NCBI GenBank assembly: GCA_023213395.1 | Contig: CM041465.1 | Location: 38,695,741 to 38,759,740, forward strand | Source: Cycas panzhihuaensis | Lineage: Eukaryota > Cycadophyta | Direction of reading: 5' to 3' | DNA length: 64,000 nucleotides | Shown here: positions 40,748-52,645 of the stretch, in pieces | Position numbering within the stretch: position 1 is the stretch's first letter | Layout: every line of letters starts with the position of its first letter | Translations under genes and position numbers: made by a program | The notes under the pieces: generated by a model | Seen by the model: the letters and a program-made list of their open reading frames with translations, nothing else | The model's database searches: none | What the model was told of the DNA's origin: nothing

Positions 40748-42300
40748 CCCCCTCATCGCTTACAATGTTAAGTCGGACACCAAGACCATCTCTAAATTTT
40801 ACAAATTTGTCTCTACCAAGTGGCTTGGTAAAGATATCTGCAGTCTGTTGTTCCGTTGGTCGATATTGAAGTGTGATCTCACCAATGTGTACATGCTCCC
40901 TGATGAAATGGTGGTGAACTTCAATATGCTTGGTCCGTATGCGTGGAAAAATGTGATTCTTTGTTAGCTTGAGGACACTGATTGTCACAATGAAGGCCGT
41001 CTGCTTTGAAATCCAAGCTCACCAAGAATCCGTCGGCCGGATAGCCTCACAAGTCGCTACCGACCGCAGCCTTTGTATTCTCGCTCAATGGAAGACAAGG
41101 TAACATTTGGTTGCTTCTTGCAACTCCATGAAACAACACCGAACCAAGGGTAAAACAAGAACTGAGGTAGATTTCCGCTATCCCGGCATCCCCGCCTAAT
41201 CGTAATCGAGAACCCTCCAAAGTGAAGTTCTCCTTATGTACATACTCAAGTCCAAGCCGCAATGTTCCTTTGATATACTTGAGTATGCTTTGTCGCATTC
41301 CGTGTATCCGATTGGGTTGAGACATGTAACGAGAGCAAATCCCAACCGCAAATGAAATGTCCGGACGAGTGTTGGTGAGATAAATCAAGCTACCAATCAA
41401 CTGCCGATAGAGAGTGGGATCTGCTGGTTCGACTTCCTCATTAAGGGAAAGCTTGGTGCCGCTCTCCATGGGTGTAGGCGCCTGCCTTGCGCCGTGCATC
41501 CTGAATCTCTGCAAGATGTCCCAAGAATATTTTGCTTGGGAAATGAAGATATAGCCTGGCTGCTGCCATACCTCAAAGCCTAAAAAATAATGCAGAAGTC
41601 CAAGATCAGCCATCTCAAAACTTCTCTTCAAATCATCTTGGAGAACATTGATGAGCTTAGTGTCATCACCCGTGATCACTAAGTCATCTACATACAAGGC
41701 AATATAAGTGACATGGTGATGTTCATGTTTGATGTACAAGTTTGGATCAGATGTGGATCGATGAAACCCATGTCTCAGAAAGTATTCATCGATTTTTGCA
41801 TACCATGCCCTAGGAGCTTGCTTCAAGCCATACAAAGCCTTCTTGAGGCGACATACCAAATGCTCCTTGCCTTGTTCCTTGTAACCAGGAGGTTGCTCCA
41901 AGTATACCTCCTCTTGAAGATCGTCGTTGAGGAAGGCGCTCTTCACGTCCATCTGATATACGACCCATTTGCATTGTGCAGCTAAGGCCAAGAGAAGTCT
42001 GATGGTGTTCATGTTTGCTACAGGTGCAAAGGTCTCCTCGTAATCAATTCCTTCTTTTGATTAAACCCCTTTGCTACAAGTCTCGCTTTTGTCGCTTGAG
42101 TGTCCCATCGAATGGAATTTGGTCTTGTAGACCCATTTACAATGATTACTGTTTGTGTGGAGGCAATTCGACCAAGTCCCAAGTACCATTCTTGTGAATG
42201 GATTGAATCTCCTCATCCATGGCAGCTTTCCAACTATCACTTTGTGAAGCCTCTGAAAAGGTAGTAGGCTCATCAATAGAAAGCACTTCAGCCATAAGTG
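40748..42300 (-). pseudogene. K reverse transcriptase and RNase H
   Basis: Minus-strand frame 41047-42012 holds [22 protein letters not shown], catalytic Y-V-D-D-L-V-I-T-G-D-D, L-G-L-L-H-Y-F-L-G and T-R-P-D-I-S-F-A-V-G. RNase H (40748-41046) is frameshifted but ends H-I-E-V-H-H-H-F-I-R and D-I-F-T-K-P-L-G. Upstream fingers (42061-42300) are shifted repeatedly relative to A by one-base losses. It is closest to A. Confidence 0.9.
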
Positions 42301-43560
42301 CAAAGTTTGTTTGCTGCCGAAACTTTGATGGACGTTTCCCTTCAATGATGTGACCATCCTGTACCGTTTGAGTGTACCACTTAGGTAACTTCTGAAATGA
42401 TGTGGCATGAACCTCAATATCTTCTGGTCTAAGTGTAGGAGCAGCAGAAGATGAAGTGGAAGGTTCAAGTGGAGCAAATGAAGATGAAGTAGATGGTACG
42501 TAAGGTGCGGATGAAGAACATGGTGTGTAAGATTGAGGGAAGGGAAGTCCTCAACAATCTTTTTCCCTTTGTCAATGGGGGGTTGGATTGATGCCATATC
42601 CAACTCTTTTTTATCATCCTCAACAAAGATTACATCTCTTGAGAGATGCATTTTCTCCCAACTGGATCATACAACTTGTAGGCTTTGCTATGGATTGCAT
42701 ATCCTATAAAGATGCATTTTAGGCTATGTTTGTCCAACTTTGTTCTTTGTTGATCCGGTATGTGCATATACGCAGACACGAATGTCCTCAAATGGGTGAT
42801 AGTTGGCTTCTTTCGGACCATGCCTCCTCGGTGTGATATTGGTGATCATTGTAGGACTTCGATTGGCCACATAGGCGTTGTAAGAAATGCTTGACCCAAG
42901 AAGCTCTTGGAAGCCCTTTGCATGCATCATTGTTCGGCTTTATTAGCCAAAGTTCTATTCATCCTCCTGAGACTCCATTTCTTTGAGGAGTATGAGGAGC
43001 TGTGAGTTGTCTCCAAATTCCATTATCCTTGCAAAATTGGTTGAATTTGTTTGAAGTGAATTCACCTCCATTATCTGACCTTAATGTGCCAATTGAGTAG
43101 CCAGATTCATTTTCTACTTCCGCCTTGAACTCTTTGAACTTGGAGAAGGCTTCGATTTTGCTTTAGGAAGTAGACCCAGACTTTGTGAGAGAAGTCATCA
43201 ATAAAAGATATGTAGTACAATGCTCCTCCAAAGGAGTGGGTGGACATGGGTCCACACAAGTCTGAGTGAACTAATTGCAAAGGATAAGATGCACGCCATG
43301 CTTTGCCTTTAGGAAAAGGCAACGATGTTGTGTCCCCATTATGCAAGCTTCATAAAGACATTTTGAACCATACATCTTTGGAAGCCCATACACCATGCGT
43401 TTGTATGCCATCTGCCTGATTGTCTAGGCTTAAATGTCCTAGACGTTGATGCCATAACCGAATTTTTGACAAAGATGTGGAACCAAAGTAAGCGAATTAA
43501 GAGTAATATTATTGGCATCCAACTTGTAATGACCTTGATCCTCATAGGCTACAGCTACGA
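42301..43560 (-). pseudogene. K integrase
   Basis: Blocks in order on the minus strand: C-(I/M)-M-G and pre-integrase remnants near 43380-43545; L-V-H-S-D-L-C-G-P (first Asp) in 43107-43346; the L-R-S-D-N-G-G-E-F region at about 43060-43085; an R-M-N-R-T patch near 42950; A-Y-V-A-N-R-S-P-T and C-I-F-I-G-Y to about 42680. At least five frameshifts. Linker Ser- and Leu-rich. Confidence 0.85.
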
Positions 43561-44123
43561 TCTGATCATCTTTGTCACAAATAATACATTTCCCATTTTA
43601 AATAGTACGCTCATGTGTTGCTTGTTCATCGGCTAACAGAGAGCGATTCTTCTCCATAGAAGGAATGAAGTAGGCATCACGTTGGGAAATGATGAGGAAG
43701 GATTTTGAGGAGAATGAAAAGGAGCTATGGTGCCTATTCCTCGAAACCTCAATCGATTCAAGATTTCCAAAGGTCACTAAATGACCTTTACCTTCCTTGA
43801 TGTTGCATAGGAGTTCTTCACTCCTCGTCATATGTCGAGTAGCTCGAATCGACAATCCAAGTGTTGTCAACCTTGGATGATTGGTATGCACAAAGTAGTT
43901 TGTCGTCATTGGCAAACCGATTATAATGGCGTTGGTAGCCACTTCTTTGACCCTCCTTGTGGACCTCCTCGATAGGCACCTCGATTTGGTCGAGGGGAAA
44001 GCTATTCGATTTGACTGTTGGAACCTTTGTTGAAACGATGTCGTGGGCTGTTGTCTTTGACCACAGTGGGTCATTGTCTTTGAAGATCTTGCTTCTTTCT
44101 CGCACTCAGTGCAATGTGGCCGA
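43561..44123 (-). pseudogene. K protease and gag end left of L
   Basis: Minus strand. The protease active site is legible as N-T-W-I-V-D-S before the frame is lost at a CTCCTGAATC position that reads CTCGAATC (43845 area). The Arg/Gly-rich gag end lies near 43940-44050. It abuts the L duplication GAATG at 44124-44128, inside the zinc-knuckle codons. Confidence 0.82.
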
Positions 44124-44128
44124 GAATG

Positions 44129-44344
44129 TGTTGAAAGCAGACACTATTCGAGAGATGAATAGAGAAAGGAAAAAGGATTGTCTTTCTATTGAGATTCCAT
44201 TCATTTAAGTATACATGAATAAGGAGTTGGTTACAACCACCTATGTAACCAATCACTTAGATGTTGCCAAGTGGCATGATCTCATCGAGTGATTAAGGGT
44301 TAGTTTAACATGAACCCCTTTAGATAAAACATTATATCTTAACA
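44129..44344 (-). repeat. L 3' LTR
   Basis: 216 bp, TGTTGAAAGCAG to TATATCTTAACA. Palindrome TGCCA-AG-TGGCA at 44265-44276. Followed by CCCCTCTTAATG, the complement of a polypurine tract. Confidence 0.95.
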
Positions 44345-46150
44345 CCCCTCTTAATGTTTTATCTCCGAAAGTCCAATCTTATCTCTCAAATATCGAGCCT
44401 TTCCTTCCAAGAGGTTTTGTCGGAAGGTGCGCAACTTGTTACGATGTCGGACAAGATTCCAAATCTATTTCTTTGTTCTGCCTTTTCTCTTATAAAGTGA
44501 TGATGAACTTCGATATGTTTTGTTCTTGCATGCGTAATCGGATTTTGGTCAACTTGATGGCACTTTGATTGTCACACTTCAGAGAAGTTGCTTCTATCTG
44601 CTGTTGATTTAAATCAAGCAGCAGTTGTCTTAACCAGATGGCTTCACGGGTTCGATGTTCTTTGCTTTATATTACATACAGAGAGAGAGAGCCACCGTGG
44701 CTTGTTTTCTTGCACCATGAGATTGCTGAATTTCCCAAGAAAAAACAAAACCCACTTGTGGATTTTCTTTGTTCTTTGTCGCCACCAGATCGAGTCGCAG
44801 ATCCGTGATTTTGATTGGATGCCCTTTTGAATAGACTAGCTTGAGGTCTATTGTTCCTTTGAGATATCTCGTAATTCTTTTTTTGCGCCGGTGTCTCAAT
44901 TTTGGATTACGCATATATCTTGAGATTAGTCCCTCTTGAATAGGATATGTCGGGTCCGTGGTCATTAGGTAAATCAGACTTCCAATCACTTGTCTGTACA
45001 GAGTAGCATCAGCATCTTTTTCCATACTGTCTACTGTTAGATCACCCTGTGGTTCCATGGGGGTGATACATGGATTGCAGTTTTCCATGGAATCGAACAA
45101 GTAGATTTTTGATATAGTTACTTTGGGACAAGGTTATACAACTTTGGTGTTGACCTATTTCTAGTCCCAAGTAATAATTGAGTGATCCTAGATCTGTCAT
45201 TTCGAACTTTTGCTGAAGTTGGCTTTTGATCCACTTGATTCCTTCTACATCATTTCCGATGGCGACATATCATCCACATAAACAACAATTATGGTTACCT
45301 TGTTGTTTGTTTTCCTTATGTATAAACTGGAATCTGAATTACACCGAGCAAACTTATTTTCTTCAAGAAAGTGATCCAGTTTTGCATACCAGGCACGTGG
45401 TGCTTGTTTTAGACCATACAAGGCCTTTTTTCAATTTGCAGACTAGATTTTCTTTTCCCTGTTCTGCATATCCATCTGGTTGTTGCATGTAAACTTCTTC
45501 TTCCAGTTCACCATTCAAAAAGGCACTTTTTACGTCCATCTGAGAGATTCCCCATCCTTGAGCGGCAGCTAAGGCAATTACTGTCCTTACTGTGTTCATC
45601 TTTGCTCTTTGGAGAAAAGCGTCTCATCATAATCTATACCGCAGTTTGAGTATATCCTTTTGCAACTAATCTTGCCTTGTGCTTTTCAACTTGGCCATCA
45701 ACTCCTTTCTTTGTTTTGTAAACCCATTTGCGCTTCTGATGAGATTTATTAGCAGGAAGTTCAACTAATTCCCACGTTTGATTTTTCTTGATTGAATTTA
45801 TTTCAGTGTCCATTGCTTCTCTCCATTCTGGATGATCCTTTGCTTCGTCGAAACTTTGTGGTTCAACCGAGCTTAGGAGGGCTCTTGACCGTTGCCCGCG
45901 AGTTTGTTGTTCCAATACATTTCCTTCTTCAATGCTTTGATATACCATTTTGGCGCTTTTTTGCTTTTGTGGAATATCCCTCTGATCAGTTGATGATGGC
46001 CCTTCCTTTCGAGGTTGTCTCCACAGTACATTGTTGATGATGAGTCGGCTTGTCCTTCTTACGGCTCGTTCTCTTCTTGATTTTTAAAGTAATCACATCG
46101 ACTTTCTTCCTCGTGTTCTGCATTATCCTGTGTTTGGCAATTCCTTGTTC
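44345..46150 (-). pseudogene. L reverse transcriptase and RNase H
   Basis: Minus strand. 45634-45948: W-R-E-A-M-D-T-E-I-N-S-I, N-Q-T-W-E-L-V-E-L-P and A-R-L-V-A-K-G-Y-T. 45363-45599: [11 protein letters not shown] and Q-P-D-G-Y. 44672-45100: T-P-M-E-P-Q-G and L-I-S-R-Y-M-R-N-P, then RNase H remnants, including C-D-N-Q-S-A-I-K-L near 44560. The YVDD region (about 45255-45290) is frameshifted. Order and content are complete. Confidence 0.88.
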
Positions 46151-47200
46151 TTTTCATTTTCTATTACTTTGATCCGTGAGGATTTTTACAAGTATCCTCA
46201 TTGAATCGACATCTCTACTTACATAGATTTTATTTGTTTTAGGATCTATGCACTTATATGCTTTTGAATTTTTACTATATCCTATCAAAACACATTCTAT
46301 GCTTTTTGCATCTAATTTGGATCTCTTTTGTCGTGATATGCACAAATGCTTGATCGCCAAAAACCTTAAGAAAACTTACATCGGGTTTGAAACTGTCCAA
46401 GCTTCCTCTGGAGTGATATTCTTCAAGATTCGTTGGACTTACATTTATCGGAGTAGCAGTCTTGTTATACCTTGCCCAGATGTCTTGGATATCTTTGTCC
46501 CATACATCATGCTTGAGCCATCTCCATTAAGGTCCTATTCTTTCTTTCATTTACTCCATTTGGTAGGAGTATAGGGAGTTGTTACTTGTCTTGAATTCCT
46601 CTGTATTTGCGGTAATTTAGAAACTGCTCGACATATATTCTCCCCTCCGTCTCGACTGATACACTTGATTTTCATTCGATTCTAGTTCAACCACGCCTTA
46701 AATTCTTTAAATGTTTCAAAAGCTTGATTTATTATGTAAAAATATACCCAAACTTTTCGGTGAAATCATCAATGAAGGTCAAGAAATATCGCATCCATTT
46801 ATCGACAATGGTGAAAGAGGACCACAAATATCTCGTGTGTATCGATCCAATTTAGACTTAGATTTCCACGTACTTTCTTTAAACGGAAACCTATGTTGTT
46901 TTCGAGTTGACAACCTTTACAAACAAATGTATCTGAGGTAATATTAGGTAAACCATTTACCATTTCTGACTTTTCCATTTGTTTAAGTGTGTCAATTGGA
47001 AGATGTCCATACCTTAAATGCCAAACTTTATTATCAGATTTAAGAGCAGTACAAGCTTTTTCCTCTAAACAAGGAAAGCGAGGATTGACGGAAGTTTGTA
47101 GAGATCATTGCATCTAATCCCTTTTCCAATAGTTTTTCCGTCTTTTTTCATGTCCAAGATGTGACAATTTCCTTCTTCATCAAAAATGGTTCTCAGCCCC
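46151..47200 (-). pseudogene. L integrase
   Basis: Minus strand, in many short frames. 46154-46360 has L-C-I-S-R-Q-K-R-S-K-L-D and C-V-L-I-G-Y-S-K-N-S-K-A-Y-K, the C-terminal block. The core can be followed from about 46560 to 46900 (T-P-Y-T-P-x-x-x-G region, F-I-D-D-F region) and pre-integrase at about 46960-47080 (L-R-Y-G-H-L-P-I). Frames are lost so often that catalytic residues cannot all be assigned. Confidence 0.75.
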
Positions 47201-47470
47201 TTTTTGCTCAGCTGAGAAACTGAAAGAAGGTTCATCTTTAAGTCTGGTACATAGAGAACATTTCCAATTTTCCGTTCATTTCCATTGATTCTTGAAATGG
47301 TTCCAATCCTTTGATGTCAAGGGAATACTTGTCGCCTAGCTCCACGGACTTGTCCATATTATATGGACTTATGGTTTGGAACCAATCTTCCCGACTCGTC
47401 ATGTGTTTAGAGGCTCCGAATCTATGTACCAAATATCTTTGTCTTTCATTCCGTAACTAATCTTTGTGAT
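47201..47470 (-). pseudogene. L protease
   Basis: The frame 47238-47432 contains S-K-H-M-T-S-R-E-D-W-F and V-E-L-G-D-K-Y-S-L-D-I-K-G. The active site W-Y-I-D-S is directly followed by a frameshift at GGCTCCGAATC (about 47410), where F has GCTCCTGAATT and M has GCTCCTGAGTC, so one T is missing. Confidence 0.82.
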
Positions 47471-48398
47471 GAAAGCGGTTTCTTCTTCTTCTTCTTCTTC
47501 TTCGCTTTTTCTTTCTTTGTATCCGTGATAGGTCTTTTTCCTTTGTAGATTTCGTTCCGTCTTTGAGGACATTGATAAGGAAAGTGTCCACTCTGTCCTG
47601 ATGGCGAGATATGTCGAACATTCTGCAATTGTTGGCGAAGTGCCCAGTTCGCCCACATTGGTAACATACTCTATTTTCTCTGCTGCGTCCTCGTCCTCTA
47701 GAATTTGACCAGCGTCCTCGACCTCTGAAGTCAGATACTCTGCTTGGTGCACGAAATTGTTGTCTTCCTCTTTGCGAGATTTAACACGGAAGCAAAAGCA
47801 TCTTCTAATTCGATGTATTTTCGTACCTTTTGTTTCTGCTCTGTCTTAATGATCATCAATTCATCAAGAGTTAATTTATCTAACCTATCACATCGGTGAT
47901 AGTGTTAACAATGGTATCAAAGGATTTGGGCGATCTGGCGGTAACTATTTCTACAAGATCTTGTTCGGATACCATTCCTCCAAAGACTCGGAGATTATTT
48001 CTTCTGATGATAATCTTATGCATAAATTCTTCCACTGCTTCGTTTTCTTTCATATGAAGTTTGTACAGTTCCTCTTTGAGTGTGATTATCCTTGCTTTAT
48101 TCTTTTGACCATAAAGATTTTCCAAGCATTTCCAAATCTCGAAGTTTGATTCGGTTTTCAACATAAACAAGTCTTGAATCGAAATGGACATTTTAAGTGT
48201 AAGACTACCCATATTATTTCTTTCAATCCGACTCTTTAATTTTTCATCACCGAAGCGAGGAGGACGGGTTTCCTTTCCCTGTGCAATTTCCCAGGCGTCT
48301 TTCATGACCAGAATGGTCTCCATTTTGATTTTCCACACATGATAATTTGTACTGGTGAGTTTTTCAGATTCGGGCAGTGTAATAATGGAGGAAGACAT
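47471..48398 (-). pseudogene. L gag with two zinc knuckles
   Basis: ATG 48398 (M-S-S-S-I) opens a clean 172-codon capsid region to 47880: L-T-S-T-N-Y-H-V-W-K-I-K-M, W-K-C-L-E-N-L-Y-G-Q-K, A-R-I-I-T-L-K-E-E-L-Y. After a break come an Arg/Gly/Asp stretch and two knuckles, C-Y-Q-C-G-R-T-G-H-F-A-N-N-C and, degraded at its start, G-Q-S-G-H-F-P-Y-Q-C (47580-47690). Confidence 0.88.
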
Positions 48399-49040
48399 GA
48401 TTTTTGGATTAAAAAAACCGATTTAGGGCAAGTCCAAATGCGGTTGTATGATTTCCGTACAAAACCCTAGGTGTCTGGCCAAAATGAAGTGTACCCCAAA
48501 GCGTAGATATTCAAGTCGCCTTTAAGGATCGAAGGCGGATTTTTGAAAATATTTTTAAATGAGAGAAAGCGGCTGGAAGGAAAAAGCAGTGAGGCTAGGC
48601 GAAAGTCGATTTTTGAGAAAACACTTGAAAATCTCAAAACAAATCTTGAAATTGGATGCAAATTAATCGTATTCTTGTGTGAAGGATTTCGGACCGATGT
48701 GAATACCGAATTTTCGAAAACGAGGAGATTTACGCTCTGGTTACTCCAAAACCGCGGATGGTTAGGAAATTTGTTTCGGGCTTGAAAAGCGGCCTCAAAA
48801 TGCTTCGCTCGGAAGAAAGAAGTGTTCGGCGTGCTTCGATCTACCTCCACCGCAAATTTTCGTCTCGATCCAAACCTTTGTTGAAAAAAGCGTCGTCAAA
48901 TGCAGTCCGTCCGAGGTCTGCAGTCCGTACACTTCCGCATGCGATGATGAATTAAGGGCGTTGATTGTCAATTCTCCTTCAACACTTGATAGATTTGATA
49001 CGTAAGAAATCCCTTGAGAAGGTGTCGGTTTGAGCACCAC
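48399..49040 (-). other. L 5' leader
   Basis: About 0.64 kb, non-coding, with several short open frames on both strands that lack recognisable features. Confidence 0.65.
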
Positions 49041-49051
49041 GCTCGATACCA
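49041..49051 (-). promoter_or_regulatory. L primer-binding site (one base short)
   Basis: GCTCGATACCA, where the others read GCTCTGATACCA. It abuts the 5' LTR. Confidence 0.85.
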
Positions 49052-49268
49052 TGTTGAAAGCAGACACTATTCGAGAGATGAATAGAGAAAGGAAAAAGGA
49101 TTGTCTTTCTATTGAGATTCCATTCATTTAAGTATACATGAATAAGGAGTTGGTTACAACCACCTATGTAACCAATCACTTAGATGTTGCCAAGTGGCAT
49201 GATCTCATCAGAGTGATTAAGGGTTAGTTTAACATGAACCCCTTTAGATAAAACATTATATCTTAACA
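49052..49268 (-). repeat. L 5' LTR
   Basis: 217 bp. The only difference from 44129-44344 is CATCAGAGTG here against CATCGAGTG there. Confidence 0.95.
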
Positions 49269-49273
49269 GAATG

Positions 49274-50018
49274 CCACAATAATGGCATACGACATTGGAT
49301 TTGGAAGATCCAATGTTCATATTTCCAAACTGCTTTGTGAATGCAGTTTTGGATTTTTGATTTGTCTTGGCCCTTGCTGTGAAAGCACCTGATGTAGATG
49401 GTTCTTCATTATCCTTAGCATAGATTTGTTCTTCTTGAAGCAATAAGCTTTCAAGTTGATTGGTACCTCATCCCCTTAGTGAACCATCTCGTGTAGTTGA
49501 TGATATAAAGCCATTGTAGTCCTTTGGCAATGCTTTTGTGATGGAGGCTATGATTTCATCTCTTGTAGCTAGACTACCTAAAGTAGTTAATTCATTACAA
49601 ACCTCCTTAACAGAGGACATGAATGCCGACATTGGCCTTACAAATTTGATGGAGTACAATTTAGCTTTTATCATCAAAATGCGAGCTTCATCTCGCCTTT
49701 CATACAAAGAGGACAAGGTGTCCCATGCTTCTTTAGAAGATAGTGCGAGTAATATTTTGGTCTACATGTATGTCCACAACCATACGAATGAAAGCCAAGG
49801 CAATTTCGTCTTTGGCCTCCCATGCAGCAACAAGTTGAACATCCACAGGTGCAGGTTGATTATCATTAACCACAAGTGTAGGATTGGGGATTCTTCCGAA
49901 ACATATCCCAGAACTCATTCATTATCAAGAGATTTTTGTGATTCTTTTCCATTCTTGATAATTTGATTGCCACTGTTAGCCTTATGATACAAGCATTAAG
50001 CATATTTATGGCGACCAT
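49274..50018 (-). pseudogene. K gag, part right of L
   Basis: ATG at 50018. Homologous to A gag: M-N-E-F-W near 49910, E-A-W-D-T-L-S-S-L-Y near 49715, open 49468-49716 (A-R-I-L-M-I-K-A-K-L-Y-S-I-K-F), then L-Q-E-E-Q-I-Y-A-K-D-N-E-E-P in 49180-49443 and N-V-V-C-H-Y-C-G at the L insertion. Stops and shifts in the first 100 codons. Confidence 0.88.
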
Positions 50019-52059
50019 CTTTCCACTTGAGTAACACTTGAAGCTAGCGGATAACTTGGAAACTTCAAAAGCTTTGTCGCTTAAGACCCACCTTCAAACA
50101 ACACCACTAGTCCTGATCTTACAAGAAGATCCAACAACCAATGGGGTGAAGAGAGGTGGAGGACTACTCGCTAATGAGGTGGAGGACCAAGTTAAATCTA
50201 GGACAAAGCGGTAGGGTTGATCTGCATGGACGTACCATGCTTTCCACAGGATTCATGGCCCAATAACACCCTTTTCGAACCTCCTTTCCCTCAAGCAACC
50301 TTAAGTGACGTGCCCTGGCCGTACGGTCGGTTGGACCCCTAGGGCATGCACCAAGCTTACGGCTAATCCAGAGGCAAGGTTTGAACCTTTTCGAGCCTCT
50401 CCAGCAGATTTTAAGTTCACTTTTAAACAAGTGTAAGTCAATCTTCTTACTTGGATATTTTATGCCTTTTTGGCTTACAAAGAATGAGCACAAAAGCAGT
50501 TTCAAGTGCTTTAGATCCAAGTGAGGTGCTATATGCTTGAGTACAATGATAAAGTACTTTGAGTACTTAAAAGCGATGTAAGGAACCTTTGATGACAAAG
50601 AAAAGAGGGTTCCTTTTAAGCTCCAAAATCTGATGAAATGATGAAATGTACTCAAGAAATTGCTCCAAAGTCCAACACAAGCTCCACCACGTGTTGAGAC
50701 TTAAAATGTCTCAACAATCCAACAAGAAAAAAGTGATTTTATTACTTTTCACAATGAACCTTCCTTTTTGAACTGAAGAAGGTCAAGGTCACCATGCAAG
50801 GTGCCAAAAACTGAAGTTAGGTGGTAATTTTCTTCACCTTTACAATGAAAATATTCCTCTTGATCACAATAATTAAGCCCAATGATGCTTTAATAGCATG
50901 AAAGTGTGAAAAAAAAACTTAAAACAGTAAGTACACAAGTACTTTTTGAGAATCAAGAGTGCCAATGTAAAAAAAAAACTTTAAGTAGGCCGACTATAAA
51001 GACTTAAAAGTCTTTTAAAATTTTCCCCCCTTAAGAAATTTAAAAAAAATCTCTTAAAAACTTCAAAAAAAGAATTCTCATGAGCATAAAATATGCAAGA
51101 AAAAAGAGATTGATGTTTAGCTGAGTGGCACTAAATGAGAATACACCAATGAGTTGGCGGTCTCAATCAAATGCTAGTCGGCTAGGCAATTTGGATCATG
51201 AATGGGCAAAGGAACTGAGGATGATGTGGCGACTCAATCTTGAGTTGGATAGTGAAGTCTAGGCTGGATGATGAGCTCTGTTGGAGGGAGAGAACCTGAC
51301 CTTACCGAGTTGGCAATATATGAGTTGGACGATCTTGAGTTGGCAATTGAGAACTAAAGTCGAGCTGGAATTAATTGAGTTGGCGCAAGAATGTGATCTT
51401 CGAGATGAGCCGGCGGCTTGATGAGTAGCGATAATGATGATGATCTTTGGGCTGTGATGAGTGGCGGCTTCCCCTTTGAGTTGGCGACTTCGAGCTGTCT
51501 TGTATTGGACGGTGACAGTTGGCGGCTAGAAAGACGATTAATCAAAGACTAACAGAGGATGTCTTCTGGCGAAATGTGGTGACAGTGGCAAATACCGTGT
51601 TTAATGAAAGTTGGTTGAAATGAATGTGGCGGCACTAATCTTTGGCTGGAATGACAACAGATGTTGGAGTGATCTTCCCAATCTTGTTGGCGGTGAGAAA
51701 GCAAAGGACAGTGCAATCAATCTTTGAGTTAGCGACATACAAAGTCGAATGGGTTCTTTGGACGAGTAATGACAAATGTGGGCAGTACTTAATGCTAAGT
51801 TGGCGAAGAGAGGATCGCCACCGGAATGGCGATGAGCCTTCGATTGTCAATGACCGCGCAAGAGCCGAGTTAATGCTTGAAACCGAGTTGGAAGGAAGCT
51901 CACGACTAGGGCCGATCTTGTTGGATCGAAAGTCTTGATTAGGCGCCTTGGCTGAGTTGAGCTTCCTTCTGCTGATGAGGAATGCTGACTTGGCAGTCCT
52001 CCAAACACAAATGACAGAGATAACAAAGAAACTAACAGTGCTTAAACAGAGACCTCAAG
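50019..52059 (-). other. K 5' leader with GCCAACTC array
   Basis: 50019-51110 is homologous to the leaders of A and H and carries the motif TGCRNGGTGWCC (reverse complement near 50788-50802) and a 130-bp block shared with H but not A. 51120-52040 holds many copies of GAGTTGGC (element strand GCCAACTC) at irregular spacing. No coding signal. Confidence 0.75.
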
Positions 52060-52071
52060 GCTCTGATACCA
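52060..52071 (-). promoter_or_regulatory. K primer-binding site
   Basis: GCTCTGATACCA, element strand TGGTATCAGAGC, two bases from the LTR. Confidence 0.93.
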
Positions 52072-52073
52072 AA

Positions 52074-52640
52074 TGTGGAAAATGGGCATTAGGCCACATT
52101 AATCCCAAGATCATAAGTACAATCACAATACTATAAATGCATGAAAGCATGAAAGCATAAAGAGCACAAACTGAAATAGGAGCAAGAGAAAATGATACCC
52201 AATATGTGGAGTTGGAATTGGTCCAACCTCCCAAGAAGAAAACAGTTTGATTAGCAACCGATAGCATAACAATACAACTCCAACTCTCCTTTTGAGACAA
52301 TGAGGAGAGGTCTCATTATATAGAGTGAAAAGAGAGACCTAAGGCCTTGGATGTTTGACAAGTGTCAAACATCCAAGATACATGACTTGGATCATGCCTT
52401 GGATCCTCACCTAAGGCCTTGGATGTTTGACAAGTGTCAAACATCCAAGATACATGACTTGTATCAAGTGCAAAAGTGCATGAGGGTCCATTTGACCCTT
52501 TAGTGACAACGTTGTGTCACTAGAAAGAATGTGGGTGTGCACTTTATCACTTAAGTGATAAGTCACCCCTAAAGTGAAAGTGCATATATTACATGAAAAA
52601 TAAAAGTACATTAACTTAACATTAAACATAAGGTTTAACA
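52074..52640 (-). repeat. K 5' LTR
   Basis: 567 bp, same ends as 40201-40747, same 72-bp duplication and palindromes, followed by TTAAT at 52641-52645. Confidence 0.94.
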
Positions 52641-52645
52641 TTAAT

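Larger units (their letters stand above)
44129..49268 (-). mobile_element. element L: youngest Copia, TSD GAATG
   Basis: A 5.1-kb minus-strand Copia with LTRs 44129-44344 and 49052-49268 that differ by one base, and GAATG at 44124-44128 and 49269-49273. Family of F and M. Despite near-identical LTRs its coding region is full of one-base losses, mainly in CTG/CAG contexts. Confidence 0.95.
40201..52640 (-). mobile_element. element K: Copia of the A/H family, TSD TTAAT, split by L
   Basis: Minus-strand Copia with LTRs 40201-40747 and 52074-52640 and TTAAT at 40196-40200 and 52641-52645. L lies in its gag zinc knuckle. The protein is close to A over its length, but frames are broken by many single-base losses. 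The LTRs differ by a few bases and a 24-bp-class deletion in the 3' copy. Confidence 0.94.

Noticed and set aside
44129-49268. L as an assembly duplication of one LTR
   Set aside because: Primer site beside one LTR, purine tract beside the other, a GAATG duplication at both ends and a complete internal order support a real element.
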